A DNA stretch of 64,000 bases from Oscillospiraceae bacterium (lineage in GTDB: Bacteria > Bacillota > Clostridia > Oscillospirales > Oscillospiraceae), in the NCBI GenBank assembly GCA_022846075.1, contig AP025582.1:868001-932000 (forward strand), in the 5' to 3' direction. Shown in pieces: positions 8,327 to 16,184 of this stretch. Each line of letters starts with the position of its first letter. Position 1 is the first letter of the stretch. The notes under the pieces are model-generated. The model was not told where the DNA came from and did not search any database. It was given only the letters and a program-made list of their open reading frames with translations. The translations under genes and the position numbers were made by a program.

Positions 8327-9748
8327 TCAGGGCTGAGTCTCGACGGGCTCCTCGTCCCCGGCCCAAATGGAGGTGTGGATGACGATGTTGCCCTTCTTGC
8401 CCCGGACGATGCCGATGACGGCCAGGATCACGATGGCGGCCACGTTGGCGGCGGCCAGACCCGGGTTCATGGACAGGCAGGACTTCCACAGGGTGATGAC
8501 GAAGCCGGCCATGGAGGCGCAGCAGATGAAGTAGTAAAGGCCGTTGGGGATGTGGAAGCGGGACTTCTGCCAGGCCTGGGGATACAGCTTGGGCAGCTTG
8601 ATGTACGCCATGAAGTTGAGGAAGGCGAAGCAGGCGCCGATGAGCTGTACCATGTTGGTGATGACGGTGATGGACAGCCCAAAGACGATGGGGATCAGGC
8701 CCACGAGGTACATGAAGGTGAGGATCCAGGTGCGGGCGCCCTTCTTGTTGCGCTTGCCGAAGGCCACGGGCAGCCAGCCGTCGTCGCAGGACTGGCCGAT
8801 GGTGATGGCGTTATAGGCGAAGGAGGAGTTCAGGGTGGACAGCAGGGCCATGATGGGGCCGCCGATGATAAAGACGTAGAACAGGGCGGTGGGGAAGATG
8901 CGCTGGGCGGCGAAGACCAGGGTGGTGGAGTTGCCGTACTCCTCCACGCTCATGACGCCCACGCCGGCCATGGCCACGCCCACGTAGAGGACGATGAGGG
9001 TGGGGACGGCCAGCAGCAGAACGATAGGGATGTCCCGGCGGGCGTTCTTGGAGTCGCCGCCGTAGGCGGTGGTCATGTAGTAGCCCTGGCAGGAGTACAC
9101 GAACAGCAGCACCGCGCCGGTGAAGCCGCCGGAGATCTGGTTGTTCTGGAAGGTGATGCCCCAGCCGTTGATGAGGAAGTTGGGGTCGGAGAAGTCAAAG
9201 ATGGGCAGTTTCATCTTGGCGATGCCGAAGACGGCGAAGAGGATCAGGGCGGCGATGAGCAGCCAGGTCATCAGCTTTTGGGCCTTGGCCATGATGTCGA
9301 TGCCCATGAGGTTGACCACGTAGAAGAAGGTCAGCAGGGCGGCGCCCACGATGACGCGGGGCACGTTGCCGCCCAGGGCGGGGATGACGTCGCCCAGATA
9401 GGCGGCGGCGGAGGCGCCGAACAGGGACAGGGACAGGCATTGGGTCAGATAGGAGAAGGCGTAGATGCCGGCGATGTTGGGCCCGGCCAGGCCGCAGAGC
9501 ATGGAGTAGTTGCCGCCGCCCATGCGCACGGTGGAGGAGACGAAGACGGTGGGCAGAACCATGATAAAGCCCATGATGATGGCGACGAAGTAGGCCAGCC
9601 ACGCGGAGTAGCCGGTCATCTTGATGGCGGGGACGATCAGGGTGATGACGCCGGCGCCGATGACCTGGCCGATGGCGAGGGCGTAGAGTTCGGGCTTGCC
9701 GAGGATGCCGGGCTTCGGCTCAGGTTCACGGATGACCTTGATTGCCAT
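8327..9748 (-). CDS. APC superfamily permease
   Basis: 473 residues with about twelve hydrophobic segments. The first helix region reads GKPELYALAIGQVIGAGVITL, the typical broken TM1 of amino acid-polyamine-organocation transporters (G-x-G-A-G). The family imports amino acids, amines or related organic cations by proton or sodium coupling or exchange. It sits between dehydratase genes, so it probably brings in their substrate. That hints at an amino or other nitrogen-containing acid rather than a plain aldonate, because plain sugar acids usually enter by MFS, TRAP or GntP carriers. The start at 9748 has AAGGAGG upstream. The C-terminal tail is short and acidic. Confidence 0.9.
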   Translation of the reverse strand: MAIKVIREPEPKPGILGKPELYALAIGQVIGAGVITLIVPAIKMTGYSAWLAYFVAIIMGFIMVLPTVFVSSTVRMGGGNYSMLCGLAGPNIAGIYAFSYLTQCLSLSLFGASAAAYLGDVIPALGGNVPRVIVGAALLTFFYVVNLMGIDIMAKAQKLMTWLLIAALILFAVFGIAKMKLPIFDFSDPNFLINGWGITFQNNQISGGFTGAVLLFVYSCQGYYMTTAYGGDSKNARRDIPIVLLLAVPTLIVLYVGVAMAGVGVMSVEEYGNSTTLVFAAQRIFPTALFYVFIIGGPIMALLSTLNSSFAYNAITIGQSCDDGWLPVAFGKRNKKGARTWILTFMYLVGLIPIVFGLSITVITNMVQLIGACFAFLNFMAYIKLPKLYPQAWQKSRFHIPNGLYYFICCASMAGFVITLWKSCLSMNPGLAAANVAAIVILAVIGIVRGKKGNIVIHTSIWAGDEEPVETQP

Positions 9749-9805
9749 GGGGAGACCTCCTTATGATCTCTTTTTATGGATGCTTTGCTCTCTCTGGTCC
9801 GGGTT

Positions 9806-11029
9806 TTATTCCACGGTGACCTTGATGTCGACGCCTTCGGTCATGGCGTATTCGGAGATCTCGCAGCCCAGGCCGGGCCCTTCGGGGACCTTGAACCTGC
9901 CGTTCACCGGCTGCCAGTCAACGGTGCACAGGCGCTTGTTGTACTCCTCCAGGTTGATCTGGTGATGCTCGTGGATGACGAAGTTGGGGATGACGGCCTC
10001 CAGTTGGAGGGCGGCGGAGGTGGACAGGGGAGAGGCGCAGACGTGGGCCTGGACGGAGACGTCATAGACATAGGCCATGTCGCAGATCTTCTTGCCCTCG
10101 GTCAGGCCGCCGCAGTTGCCCAGGTCGGGCTGGATGACCTGAATGGCCATCTCCTCGAAATAGGGGGCGTACTGCCAGCGGGAGTAGACCCGCTCACCGT
10201 GGGAGATGGGCATGTTGAGCTTGTCGGAAATGAACTTGGCCGTCTTGACGTTGGGGGTGTTGGGCTCCTCGAAGTAGAAGATGTTGTATTTCTCCAGGGC
10301 CCGGCCCAGCTGGACGGCGGATTGGGCGTCGGGGAAGGAGTGGTTCTCCATGATGATGTCCACGCCCGGGCCGATGGCCTCCCGGCAGGCGGCCACCCGA
10401 TCCTCCACCACCTTGACGTAGTAGGGGGAGAGCAGGCGGGTCTGAACCTCACCGGCCATGGGCTCGCCCTTTTCGGCGTTGCCGGGGCCGTTCCAGACCG
10501 TGCCGTCCACGTCGTAGTTGAAGAAGTCCAGCTTCACGCAGTCGTAGCCCTCGGCCACGGCGATGCGGCAGTTTTCGGCGTACTCCTCGGGCTTGCAGCA
10601 CTTGTGGTTGGTGCCGGGGCCCCAGCCGTAGGTGAGCTGGCTGGCGTAGGTGCGCAGGTTGTCCCGGCGCTTGCCGCCCAGCAGCTTGTAGATGGGTACG
10701 TTGAAGGCCTTGCCCTTGATGTCCCACAGGGCGATGTCCAGGGCGGAGATCCCGGCGAAGACCACCGGGCCGCCGTTCTGACCCCAGAAGGTGCACTTGT
10801 AGAGCTTATCCCAGATGACTTCGTTGTCCAGCGGGTCCATGCCGATGATGAGAGCGGCCAGGTCCTTGATCATGCCGAACGCCGCGGGGGCGGCCACGCC
10901 GTAGGCCAGAGCGGCCTCGCCGTCTCCGTAGAGCCCCTCGTCGGTGTAGACCCGGCAGAGGATGGGACGCCAGCCGGGCTTTTCCACGGGAGCTTTCTGC
11001 AGGAAAACGTCTACCTTCGTGATCTTCAT
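9806..11029 (-). CDS. Enolase-superfamily acid-sugar dehydratase-like protein, first gene of the operon
   Basis: 407 residues. Likely catalytic residues are Glu228 and His230 (E-N-H), Glu254 (YFEEP), Glu279 (GERVYSRW), Asp302 (QPDLGNCGG) and His329 (HVCASP), with VKLDF near residue 165. It belongs with the 863-2053 paralogue, sharing FWGQNGGPVVF, the Asn of E-N-H and the PNTP segment, rather than with the tandem pair. A longer loop at residues 170-200 replaces the R-E-H-containing loop of the tandem pair and may shape the active-site lid. AAGGAGG precedes the ATG. It is 57 bp upstream of the permease. No clear promoter was found in the 234 bp before it. Confidence 0.92.
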   Translation of the reverse strand: MKITKVDVFLQKAPVEKPGWRPILCRVYTDEGLYGDGEAALAYGVAAPAAFGMIKDLAALIIGMDPLDNEVIWDKLYKCTFWGQNGGPVVFAGISALDIALWDIKGKAFNVPIYKLLGGKRRDNLRTYASQLTYGWGPGTNHKCCKPEEYAENCRIAVAEGYDCVKLDFFNYDVDGTVWNGPGNAEKGEPMAGEVQTRLLSPYYVKVVEDRVAACREAIGPGVDIIMENHSFPDAQSAVQLGRALEKYNIFYFEEPNTPNVKTAKFISDKLNMPISHGERVYSRWQYAPYFEEMAIQVIQPDLGNCGGLTEGKKICDMAYVYDVSVQAHVCASPLSTSAALQLEAVIPNFVIHEHHQINLEEYNKRLCTVDWQPVNGRFKVPEGPGLGCEISEYAMTEGVDIKVTVE

Positions 11030-11263
11030 GCCAATTTCCTCCTTAATAATATGATGAATGGGTTTGGCCGCTGTTTTGATCCTCCCGCCGCCGGGACGGG
11101 GGGAGATGGGGAAGAGAGCTTGCCCCGCGCACCGGAGCCGGCGTGGTCTGCCTCAGGCGCGTATCAGAGGAGGGATAAGCTAGCGATTCATTTCTATGCG
11201 CGGTTTGTCCACAAAAGACCTGACTGGGGCGGCGGTCTTTTTTCTTTGGGGCCGGACCGGCGG
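11030..11263. other. Leader/intergenic region before the dehydratase operon
   Basis: 234 bp without a convincing gene. It contains a weak stem AAAAGACC/GGTCTTTT (11213-11220 with 11234-11241) that has a T run on the plus strand only. I see no clear -35/-10 pair for the 11029 gene, so it may be read from the promoter at 11493-11521 through the small gene. Confidence 0.4.
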
Positions 11264-11455
11264 CTATGTATCGCTGGAATGACCTGCCGCCGGTTTCCGC
11301 GGCGGCTCCGAAGGTGCTGGCGCGCATAGGGCGGTCTGGGCGAAGCTGAGGGAGCGCAGAAGCATGAGGGCGCTGTCCTGCGCGCGTTCATCCAAAATGG
11401 AGAAAAAGGCGCATAACGTATCGACTTTTCCCGGGTCACTTCCTTTTTGCGCCAT
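11264..11455 (-). CDS. Small protein of unknown function divergent from an XRE regulator
   Basis: 63 residues, soluble-looking, with an amphipathic middle (FFSILDERAQDSALMLLRSL) and a Pro-rich tail. I do not recognise a family. Support comes from context: a near-perfect promoter 38 bp upstream, AAGGA before the ATG at 11455, an operator overlapping the promoter and a divergent XRE regulator. A GTG at 11461 is less well placed. It could be a target or partner of the regulator. It could also be a leader peptide for the dehydratase operon, which begins 234 bp further on the same strand. Confidence 0.45.
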   Translation of the reverse strand: MAQKGSDPGKVDTLCAFFSILDERAQDSALMLLRSLSFAQTALCAPAPSEPPRKPAAGHSSDT

Positions 11456-11478
11456 AGCCACAATTTCCTTTCTTATAT

Positions 11479-11493
11479 TGTGTTATATACACA
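11479..11493. promoter_or_regulatory. Candidate XRE operator
   Basis: TGTGT-TATAT-ACACA is a perfect inverted repeat directly downstream of the minus-strand -10 box, in the shared region of the divergent small gene and XRE gene. Confidence 0.6.
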
Positions 11494-11521
11494 GTATAAT
11501 CCTTTGAAAATGAGTTGTCAA
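11493..11521 (-). promoter_or_regulatory. Strong sigma-A promoter for the small gene
   Basis: TTGACA (11516-11521 on the minus strand), a 17-bp spacer and TATACT (11493-11498). Transcription would start near 11486, within the operator. Confidence 0.85.
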
Positions 11522-11563
11522 CACTTTAATAGACAAAATAATGTGGTATCGGCGTTTTTGCTG

Positions 11564-11572
11564 TGCTATAAT
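11564..11572 (+). promoter_or_regulatory. Extended -10 promoter of the XRE regulator
   Basis: TGCTATAAT is a perfect extended -10; the -35 region is weak. The resulting leader is about 110 nt and GC-rich, with short hairpins. Confidence 0.6.
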
Positions 11573-11687
11573 AATCAAAAGAACCCTGCGCTGCCTTCGC
11601 GGCCTCCGGTCCATGCCCGAGATTTCGGGCGGCCGCCGGACGGCCCGCCGCGTTCAGGGGCAGTCCGGGGCAAAGGAGGTGATGGGG

Positions 11688-12017
11688 TTGGACGACCGAA
11701 TCAAGGCCGTGCGGGAGGCGCTCAAACTTTCACAGCGGGAGTTTGGGGAACGGCTGGGCGTCAGCCGTGATGTGATCAGCAACATCGAATACGGCCGGGT
11801 CCAGCCCAAGGAGCTTCTCCTGCGGCATATCCGCGAGCTGTACAAGGTCAACGAGCACTGGCTGAACACAGGCGAGGGAGAGATGTTTGACGCCGATCCG
11901 GAGAAAGACGGAAAGCTGAAGGAGGCCATCGGCATCTTTCAAACCCTGCGGCCTGAGTTTCAGGATTACGCGCTGGAGCAGATCAAACGGCTGGCGGAGC
12001 TGCAGGAGAAAAAGTGA
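11688..12017 (+). CDS. XRE-family transcriptional regulator
   Basis: 109 residues. The N-terminal HTH_3 domain (residues 2-62) has REALKLSQREFGERLGVSRD followed by VISNIEYGRVQPKELLL, the standard helix-turn-helix. The C-terminal part is helical and charged. The TTG at 11688 is preferred because GGAGG (11675-11679) lies 8 nt upstream; the ATG at 11682 would be only 2 nt from it. The protein probably binds the TGTGT/ACACA palindrome between the two divergent genes and represses one or both. A perfect terminator follows. XRE regulators of this size usually control a small local regulon. Confidence 0.86.
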   Translation: MDDRIKAVREALKLSQREFGERLGVSRDVISNIEYGRVQPKELLLRHIRELYKVNEHWLNTGEGEMFDADPEKDGKLKEAIGIFQTLRPEFQDYALEQIKRLAELQEKK

Positions 12018-12068
12018 CCTGCCCTGGTTCCGGACGGCGGGAGAAAATACGGCTTTATCAGAAAAAAT

Positions 12069-12110
12069 AAAAGAGGGCCGGAAGGGAAATTTCCCTTCCG
12101 GCCCTCTTTT
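12069..12110. terminator. Bidirectional terminator, 21-bp perfect arms
   Basis: A fully palindromic AAAAGAGGGCCGG... stem with no clear loop lies between the convergent XRE and hydrolase genes, giving U runs in both directions. Confidence 0.92.
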
Positions 12111-12121
12111 ACGGTATGTAG

Positions 12122-13462
12122 TTACAGTCCCTTTTCCTTCAGATCCTTGACCAGTTCCGTATAGAATTCCCGCACGTCGAAGCCCTCGATGTCCTCCCGC
12201 ATCAGGTCGATCACGTCCCCGTGGGAGATGCCCCGGCGGCCGGGGACCGTGAGGGTCCTCAAATAGTTCCCCCAGCGGGCGGAGCTCTCGGCCACCAGGC
12301 CGTCGTTGGCCTCCTTGTCGTATTTGTTCACCAGCCGCCAGGTGAAGTCCAGGGGGAAGGCGGCGCTGCGGGGGCTTTTCATGGTTGAGGTGACGCTCTG
12401 GTAGAGGACCCCTTCGACGTCGGGCACGCTCTCGTTGAAGCCCAGGCAGGCGTCGTGGGTCAGGTCGTTGACGCCCCCCAGGAAGTCGGGCTGAGCGTCC
12501 CCCAGAGCGTGGAAAAGGCCGTTGTAGCGCTTCTCCATCCATCCGATGAGCCACCGGGGCAGGGTCTCCAGCAAATGCTGGGCGAAGATACAGCCCCGGT
12601 GGGGGGTGTTGATGGTGGTGAGGGAGGCCACGCGGGGGCCCAGGCCCAGCTTGGAGATGGCATAACGGCTGTCCAGCCCGCCCTTGGAGTGGGCGATGAG
12701 GTTTACCTTTTCCGCCCCCGTCTCGGCCAGGACCGACTCCACCCGTTCCTTGAGCTCCTGGGCGCTCCGGGCCACCGGGGCGGAGGACTGCTGGGAGCCG
12801 TAATAGACCGTGGCCCCGCACTTCTGGAGGGCCTGGGGGATGCGGCCCCAGTAGTTGATATACTGCCAGTCCCGAAAGAAGATGCCGTGGACCAGCACCA
12901 GGGGATAGCGGGTGGCGCAGTCCTGGTTCTCGGCGTGGAGGGTCTCCAAGTGCTGGCGGGCCAGGGCGAAGCGGTATTCCGCCCGGGCCAGGGACAGGGC
13001 CTTGCCCAGGACGACCAGGTTCACCAGGGGCACCCACCACAAAAAGAGGAGAGCCAGCCGCCAGACGAGCCGCAGGCGGCCACAGGTGACGAGGACGCGG
13101 AAAAAGCCGTTCAAAAGCAGGATGGCGGCCATGGGGAGGAAGAGAAGAAGGCACACGGCGATGCTTGGGAAATCCATCCGCCCGGTGAGCCCCGCCCAAA
13201 TGAGGCCGGCGGTCTCCAAAAGCAGGACCCAGACGGCGCAGAGGAGGAGCTCATAACCCCCCAGCATGGAGCGCAGACGCAGGGAGAGGGAGGGGTCCCC
13301 CTTCCGGGGCCGGATATTGAAGCAGATGAAAAAGACCAGGAGTCCCGCGATGCATAAAAGCCCCCAGGGAAAGGGTAGGGGCCAGACCCGCCCGAAGAGG
13401 ATAAGGCTGTTGCCCAGCGCCAGCAGGGCTGCCACCCGTAAGACCCGTTTGAAAACTTCCAT
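12122..13462 (-). CDS. Membrane-anchored alpha/beta-hydrolase, lipase-like
   Basis: 446 residues. The first ~165 residues form about five hydrophobic segments. Residues ~190-446 are a lipase-like alpha/beta-hydrolase: LVLVHGIFFRDW (oxyanion region) near 190-201 and the nucleophile elbow LIAHSKGGLDSRY near 260. The catalytic Ser is in AHSKG, and THD or the late GISHGD supplies acid/His candidates. It resembles triacylglycerol lipases, but with an N-terminal membrane domain, so it probably acts on lipid or acyl esters at the membrane. The ATG at 13462 follows GGGAGG; an upstream in-frame start is less likely. It is monocistronic and convergent with the XRE regulator. Confidence 0.82.
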   Translation of the reverse strand: MEVFKRVLRVAALLALGNSLILFGRVWPLPFPWGLLCIAGLLVFFICFNIRPRKGDPSLSLRLRSMLGGYELLLCAVWVLLLETAGLIWAGLTGRMDFPSIAVCLLLFLPMAAILLLNGFFRVLVTCGRLRLVWRLALLFLWWVPLVNLVVLGKALSLARAEYRFALARQHLETLHAENQDCATRYPLVLVHGIFFRDWQYINYWGRIPQALQKCGATVYYGSQQSSAPVARSAQELKERVESVLAETGAEKVNLIAHSKGGLDSRYAISKLGLGPRVASLTTINTPHRGCIFAQHLLETLPRWLIGWMEKRYNGLFHALGDAQPDFLGGVNDLTHDACLGFNESVPDVEGVLYQSVTSTMKSPRSAAFPLDFTWRLVNKYDKEANDGLVAESSARWGNYLRTLTVPGRRGISHGDVIDLMREDIEGFDVREFYTELVKDLKEKGL

Positions 13463-13541
13463 TATGATCCCTCCCGTTTGGACCATTATAGCAGAAGCGG
13501 GGAGAAAAAGGTAGACACGGGACCATATCGGTATTTTTTCC

Positions 13542-13569
13542 TTGACAAAGGGTCAAAAACATATATAAT
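13542..13569 (+). promoter_or_regulatory. Sigma-A promoter of rpsF-ssb-rpsR
   Basis: Consensus TTGACA (13542-13547) and TATAAT (13564-13569) with a 16-bp spacer in an AT-rich pocket. Confidence 0.9.
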
Positions 13570-13577
13570 AATATAGC

Positions 13578-13650
13578 CTGTCTCAAGACAGAGCTCCTTG
13601 CTCCCGGCACGAGGCCGGGGGCCATACGTCCATAAGGAGGTGCAAGAAAA
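13578..13650 (+). promoter_or_regulatory. rpsF leader, possible S6:S18 autoregulatory RNA
   Basis: The ~75-nt leader has a hairpin CTGTC/GACAG (13578-13582 with 13587-13591) and CCCGGC-ACGAG-GCCGGG (13603-13619). Many bacteria carry an S6:S18-binding leader with a conserved CCG here. The gene order fits and a CCG is present, but I could not match the consensus. Confidence 0.35.
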
Positions 13651-13950
13651 ATGGCAAAACTGAGCGCGAATTACGAGGCACTGTATATCATCGATCCCCG
13701 CAAGAACGAGGAGGACACCGCCGCCCTGGTGGAGAAGTTCAAGGCCCTGGCCGAGAGCAACGCCACTCAGGTCGAGGTCGACGAGTGGGGCAAGCGTCAC
13801 CTGGCCTATCCCATCAACGACCAGACCGAGGGCTACTACGTGATGCTGACCTTTACGTCCGCCCCCGCTTTCCCCGCCGAGCTGGACCGTATCTTCCGGA
13901 TCACGGACGGCGTCATCCGCTCCATCATCGTCTGCAAGGACGAGGACTAA
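13651..13950 (+). CDS. rpsF: 30S ribosomal protein S6
   Basis: 99 residues, normal length. YEALYIIDP at the N-terminus, VDEWGKRHLAYPINDQTEGYYVMLTF in the middle and RITDGVIRSIIV near the end are typical of S6. It binds 16S rRNA as a heterodimer with S18 on the small-subunit platform. AAGGAGGTG precedes the ATG. It is the first gene of the conserved rpsF-ssb-rpsR operon, 14 bp before ssb. Confidence 0.98.
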   Translation: MAKLSANYEALYIIDPRKNEEDTAALVEKFKALAESNATQVEVDEWGKRHLAYPINDQTEGYYVMLTFTSAPAFPAELDRIFRITDGVIRSIIVCKDED

Positions 13951-13964
13951 GGGGGAGCTGAGAT

Positions 13965-14423
13965 ATGCTCAACCGCATTACCCTCATGGGACGGCTGGTG
14001 GCCGACCCTGAGCTGAGAACCACCCCCAGCGGCGTTACGGTGGCCACCCTTCGGCTGGCCTGTGACCGTGACTTCAAGAACAAGCAGACCGGCGAGAAGG
14101 AGACCGACTTCATCAGTGTGGTCGCCTGGCGTCAGACCGCGGAGTTCGTGAGCCGCTACTTCACCAAGGGCCGGATGGCCGTGGTGGAGGGCCGCCTCCA
14201 GATCCGCCCCTATACGGACCGGGACGGCAATAAGCGCACCGCCGCCGAGGTGGTGGCTGACAACGTCTATTTCGGCGATTCCAAGCCCGGCGGCGAGGGC
14301 GGCGGCTACGCCCCCTCCTCTTTCTCCGCCCCGGCTCAGCAGCCCTCCGGCGGCTATGCCGCTCCCTCCGGAGGCGACCAGTTCGCCGAGCTGGCCGACG
14401 ACGACGGCGACCTGCCGTTCTGA
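13965..14423 (+). CDS. ssb: Single-stranded DNA-binding protein
   Basis: 152 residues. The N-terminal OB fold (residues 1-105) begins MLNRITLMGRLVADPELR and includes DFISVVAWRQTAEFVSRYFTKGR. A flexible Gly/Ser/Pro linker leads to the acidic tip DDDGDLPF, which recruits replication and repair partners. SSB coats single-stranded DNA during replication, recombination and repair. Its place between rpsF and rpsR is the conserved Firmicute arrangement. Confidence 0.98.
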   Translation: MLNRITLMGRLVADPELRTTPSGVTVATLRLACDRDFKNKQTGEKETDFISVVAWRQTAEFVSRYFTKGRMAVVEGRLQIRPYTDRDGNKRTAAEVVADNVYFGDSKPGGEGGGYAPSSFSAPAQQPSGGYAAPSGGDQFAELADDDGDLPF

Positions 14424-14459
14424 GAACGGCCCCATTTGATTTGAAGGAGGTTACCTGTT

Positions 14460-14699
14460 ATGCCTATGGATAGAGAGCGCCCCCGCGGCCGTAAGCGCCG
14501 CAAGGTCTGCACCTTCTGTGTGGACAAGGTGGAGCACATCGATTATAAGGACGCGACCAAGCTGCGCCGCTTCCTCTCCGAGCGGAGCAAGATCCTGCCC
14601 CGCCGGACCACCGGCACCTGTGCCATGCACCAGCGCCAGCTGACCGACGCCGTCAAGCGCGCCCGTCAGATCGCCCTGCTGCCTTACGTGACGGACTGA
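14460..14699 (+). CDS. rpsR: 30S ribosomal protein S18
   Basis: 79 residues, normal size. [34 protein letters not shown] is the S18 core, followed by [26 protein letters not shown]. The N-terminal CxxC pair could bind zinc, as in some Firmicute S18 paralogues. It pairs with S6 in the 30S platform. GGAGG precedes the ATG. A terminator follows immediately. Confidence 0.98.
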   Translation: MPMDRERPRGRKRRKVCTFCVDKVEHIDYKDATKLRRFLSERSKILPRRTTGTCAMHQRQLTDAVKRARQIALLPYVTD

Positions 14700-14717
14700 T
14701 CAGACCCGCCGCAAACC

Positions 14718-14749
14718 AAAACGCCTTGGACGAAAGTCCAAGGCGTTTT
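14718..14749 (+). terminator. Terminator of rpsF-ssb-rpsR
   Basis: A 14-bp stem (14718-14731 with 14736-14749) has a GAAA loop and runs into TTTTTTT. Confidence 0.95.
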
Positions 14750-14791
14750 TTTGCTTGCCGGCGGGCTGGTGAGGCCGGGATATGTAGGGGG

Positions 14792-16114
14792 TCATTTCTC
14801 CTCAACCGCCGCGGCCTTCCTCCGGCGGAAGGGGGTGGGCAGGTAGTCGTCCGGGTCCTCGGTGCCGGTCATGGCCCGCATCCGGGCCCGGACCTGGAAG
14901 ATGCAGTCGGAGGCGTCCGCCCGGCCCAGCACCACGTCCTCGGCGAAGGCGTGGCAGGAGGGGGCGCCGCAGGAGCCGCACAGCAGCCCGGGGAGCTGGC
15001 GCTCCAACTCATGGATGGCGGCCATCTTCTCCATGGCGGCCGTCCGGTCCTCGTCCAGGAGAAAGACGGGGGCGAATTCCAGCTCCTTGTCCGCCTGGAT
15101 GAGAGTGGGGTCCGCCACCTCGGCGTCGAAGTCGCTGCGGATGTCGGGCAGGTCCCGCATGAGATGGCGGATCCGCATGGTGGCCACGAAGGGGTCCTCC
15201 ACGGTGAGGCAGCCCCCCACGCAGCCCTGGGTGCAGGCGCACAGCTCCACAAAATCCACGTCGGGGATGCGGTTGTCCTCCACAGCCTCCAAAACCCGGA
15301 TGACGCTGTCCATGCCGTCCACGGCCAGGAAGCGCTCCCCGGAGCCCCGGGCCACGGCCTCCCCGCCGCAGAAGGCCCAGCGGGTCCCCGCCTTGCCGGC
15401 GGTGGAGAGGTTCCTGGGGGAGCCGATCTGCTTCATGGGGGTCAACAGACGCAGGTACAGGTCCCGGATGGAGAAGGCCCCGTCCAGCACCGGCTGCTGC
15501 AGATCGTCCGGGGTGTGGGCGGCGGTGACCTGGGCGGAACAGGGGGAGATGGCGAAAATGCCGATCTCCTCGGGGAAGAGGCCGGTCTTTTCCACCGCCT
15601 CCCGCCGGGCCAGAATGGCGGCCAGCTCCACGGGGGTGATGGTGGAGGTGATATGCTCCAGCAGGCGGGGGAAGCGGATGCGGATGAGCCGCAGCACCGC
15701 CGGACAGGCCGAGGAGATCACGGGCCTGGGCGTCCCGGCGTCGTCTGGGTGCTTGCGGGCGTAATCGGAGAGGAGCCCGGCCCCTTTGGCGGTCTCAAAA
15801 ACGGCGTCGAAGCCCAGCCGTGTCAAGCCCTCCAGCACCAGGTTGAGGTCGTCCAGGTGTTGAAACTGGCCGTAGAGGGCAGGGTCGGGCAGGGCCACGT
15901 TATAGCGGAACTGCTCCAGACAGGACAGAGGATCGCTCACCGCCTTGATGGCCTTGTGAGGGCAGGCCCGGATGCAGGAGCCGCAGTCCACACACCGCTC
16001 CTGGAGAATGGTGGCCTTGCCCCGCCGGACCCGGATGGCCTCGGTGGGACAGCTTTTCATGCAGGTGGTACAGCCCCGGCAGCGGGCGTATTCGATGGTG
16101 ACCGAGTGTTCCAA
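14792..16114 (-). CDS. [FeFe]-hydrogenase-like iron-sulfur protein (HsfB-type sensor candidate)
   Basis: 440 residues. An N-terminal bacterial ferredoxin domain (CRGCTTCMKSCP and CVDCGSCIRACP, residues ~11-55) is followed by an [FeFe]-hydrogenase large-subunit fold with altered H-cluster signatures: SSACPAV in place of TSCCPAW, SPCSAQ in place of MPCxxK, and CACTQGCVGGC for the third motif. The C-terminus has a four-Cys cluster domain (CGSCGAPSCHAF, then a fourth Cys in ADASDC). Hydrogenases of this degenerate kind are thought to sense redox or H2 rather than catalyse at high rate. The TTG start at 16114 follows GGGAGGTG. The upstream genes on the same strand (HATPase and DRTGG proteins) form a recurrent clostridial cluster. 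Confidence 0.86.
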   Translation of the reverse strand: MEHSVTIEYARCRGCTTCMKSCPTEAIRVRRGKATILQERCVDCGSCIRACPHKAIKAVSDPLSCLEQFRYNVALPDPALYGQFQHLDDLNLVLEGLTRLGFDAVFETAKGAGLLSDYARKHPDDAGTPRPVISSACPAVLRLIRIRFPRLLEHITSTITPVELAAILARREAVEKTGLFPEEIGIFAISPCSAQVTAAHTPDDLQQPVLDGAFSIRDLYLRLLTPMKQIGSPRNLSTAGKAGTRWAFCGGEAVARGSGERFLAVDGMDSVIRVLEAVEDNRIPDVDFVELCACTQGCVGGCLTVEDPFVATMRIRHLMRDLPDIRSDFDAEVADPTLIQADKELEFAPVFLLDEDRTAAMEKMAAIHELERQLPGLLCGSCGAPSCHAFAEDVVLGRADASDCIFQVRARMRAMTGTEDPDDYLPTPFRRRKAAAVEEK

Positions 16115-16184
16115 GGGAAGACACCTCCCGGAGAATTGGAATAGGGGGGCGGCTGTGCCGCCCCCCTGCGCGGGGTGAGAAGGG

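Noticed and set aside
8315-9766. A long plus-strand open frame of 483 codons opposite the APC permease
   Set aside because: It is Gly/Asp/His/Gln-rich with no domain, is antisense to a clear membrane protein and arises from GC-rich third positions. The same holds for long antisense frames opposite the dehydratases, dnaK, dnaJ, hrcA and others.
11194-11463. An 89-codon minus-strand frame overlapping the small gene
   Set aside because: Arg/Pro-rich and in a different frame from the better supported 63-codon gene, with no start closer to the ribosome binding site.
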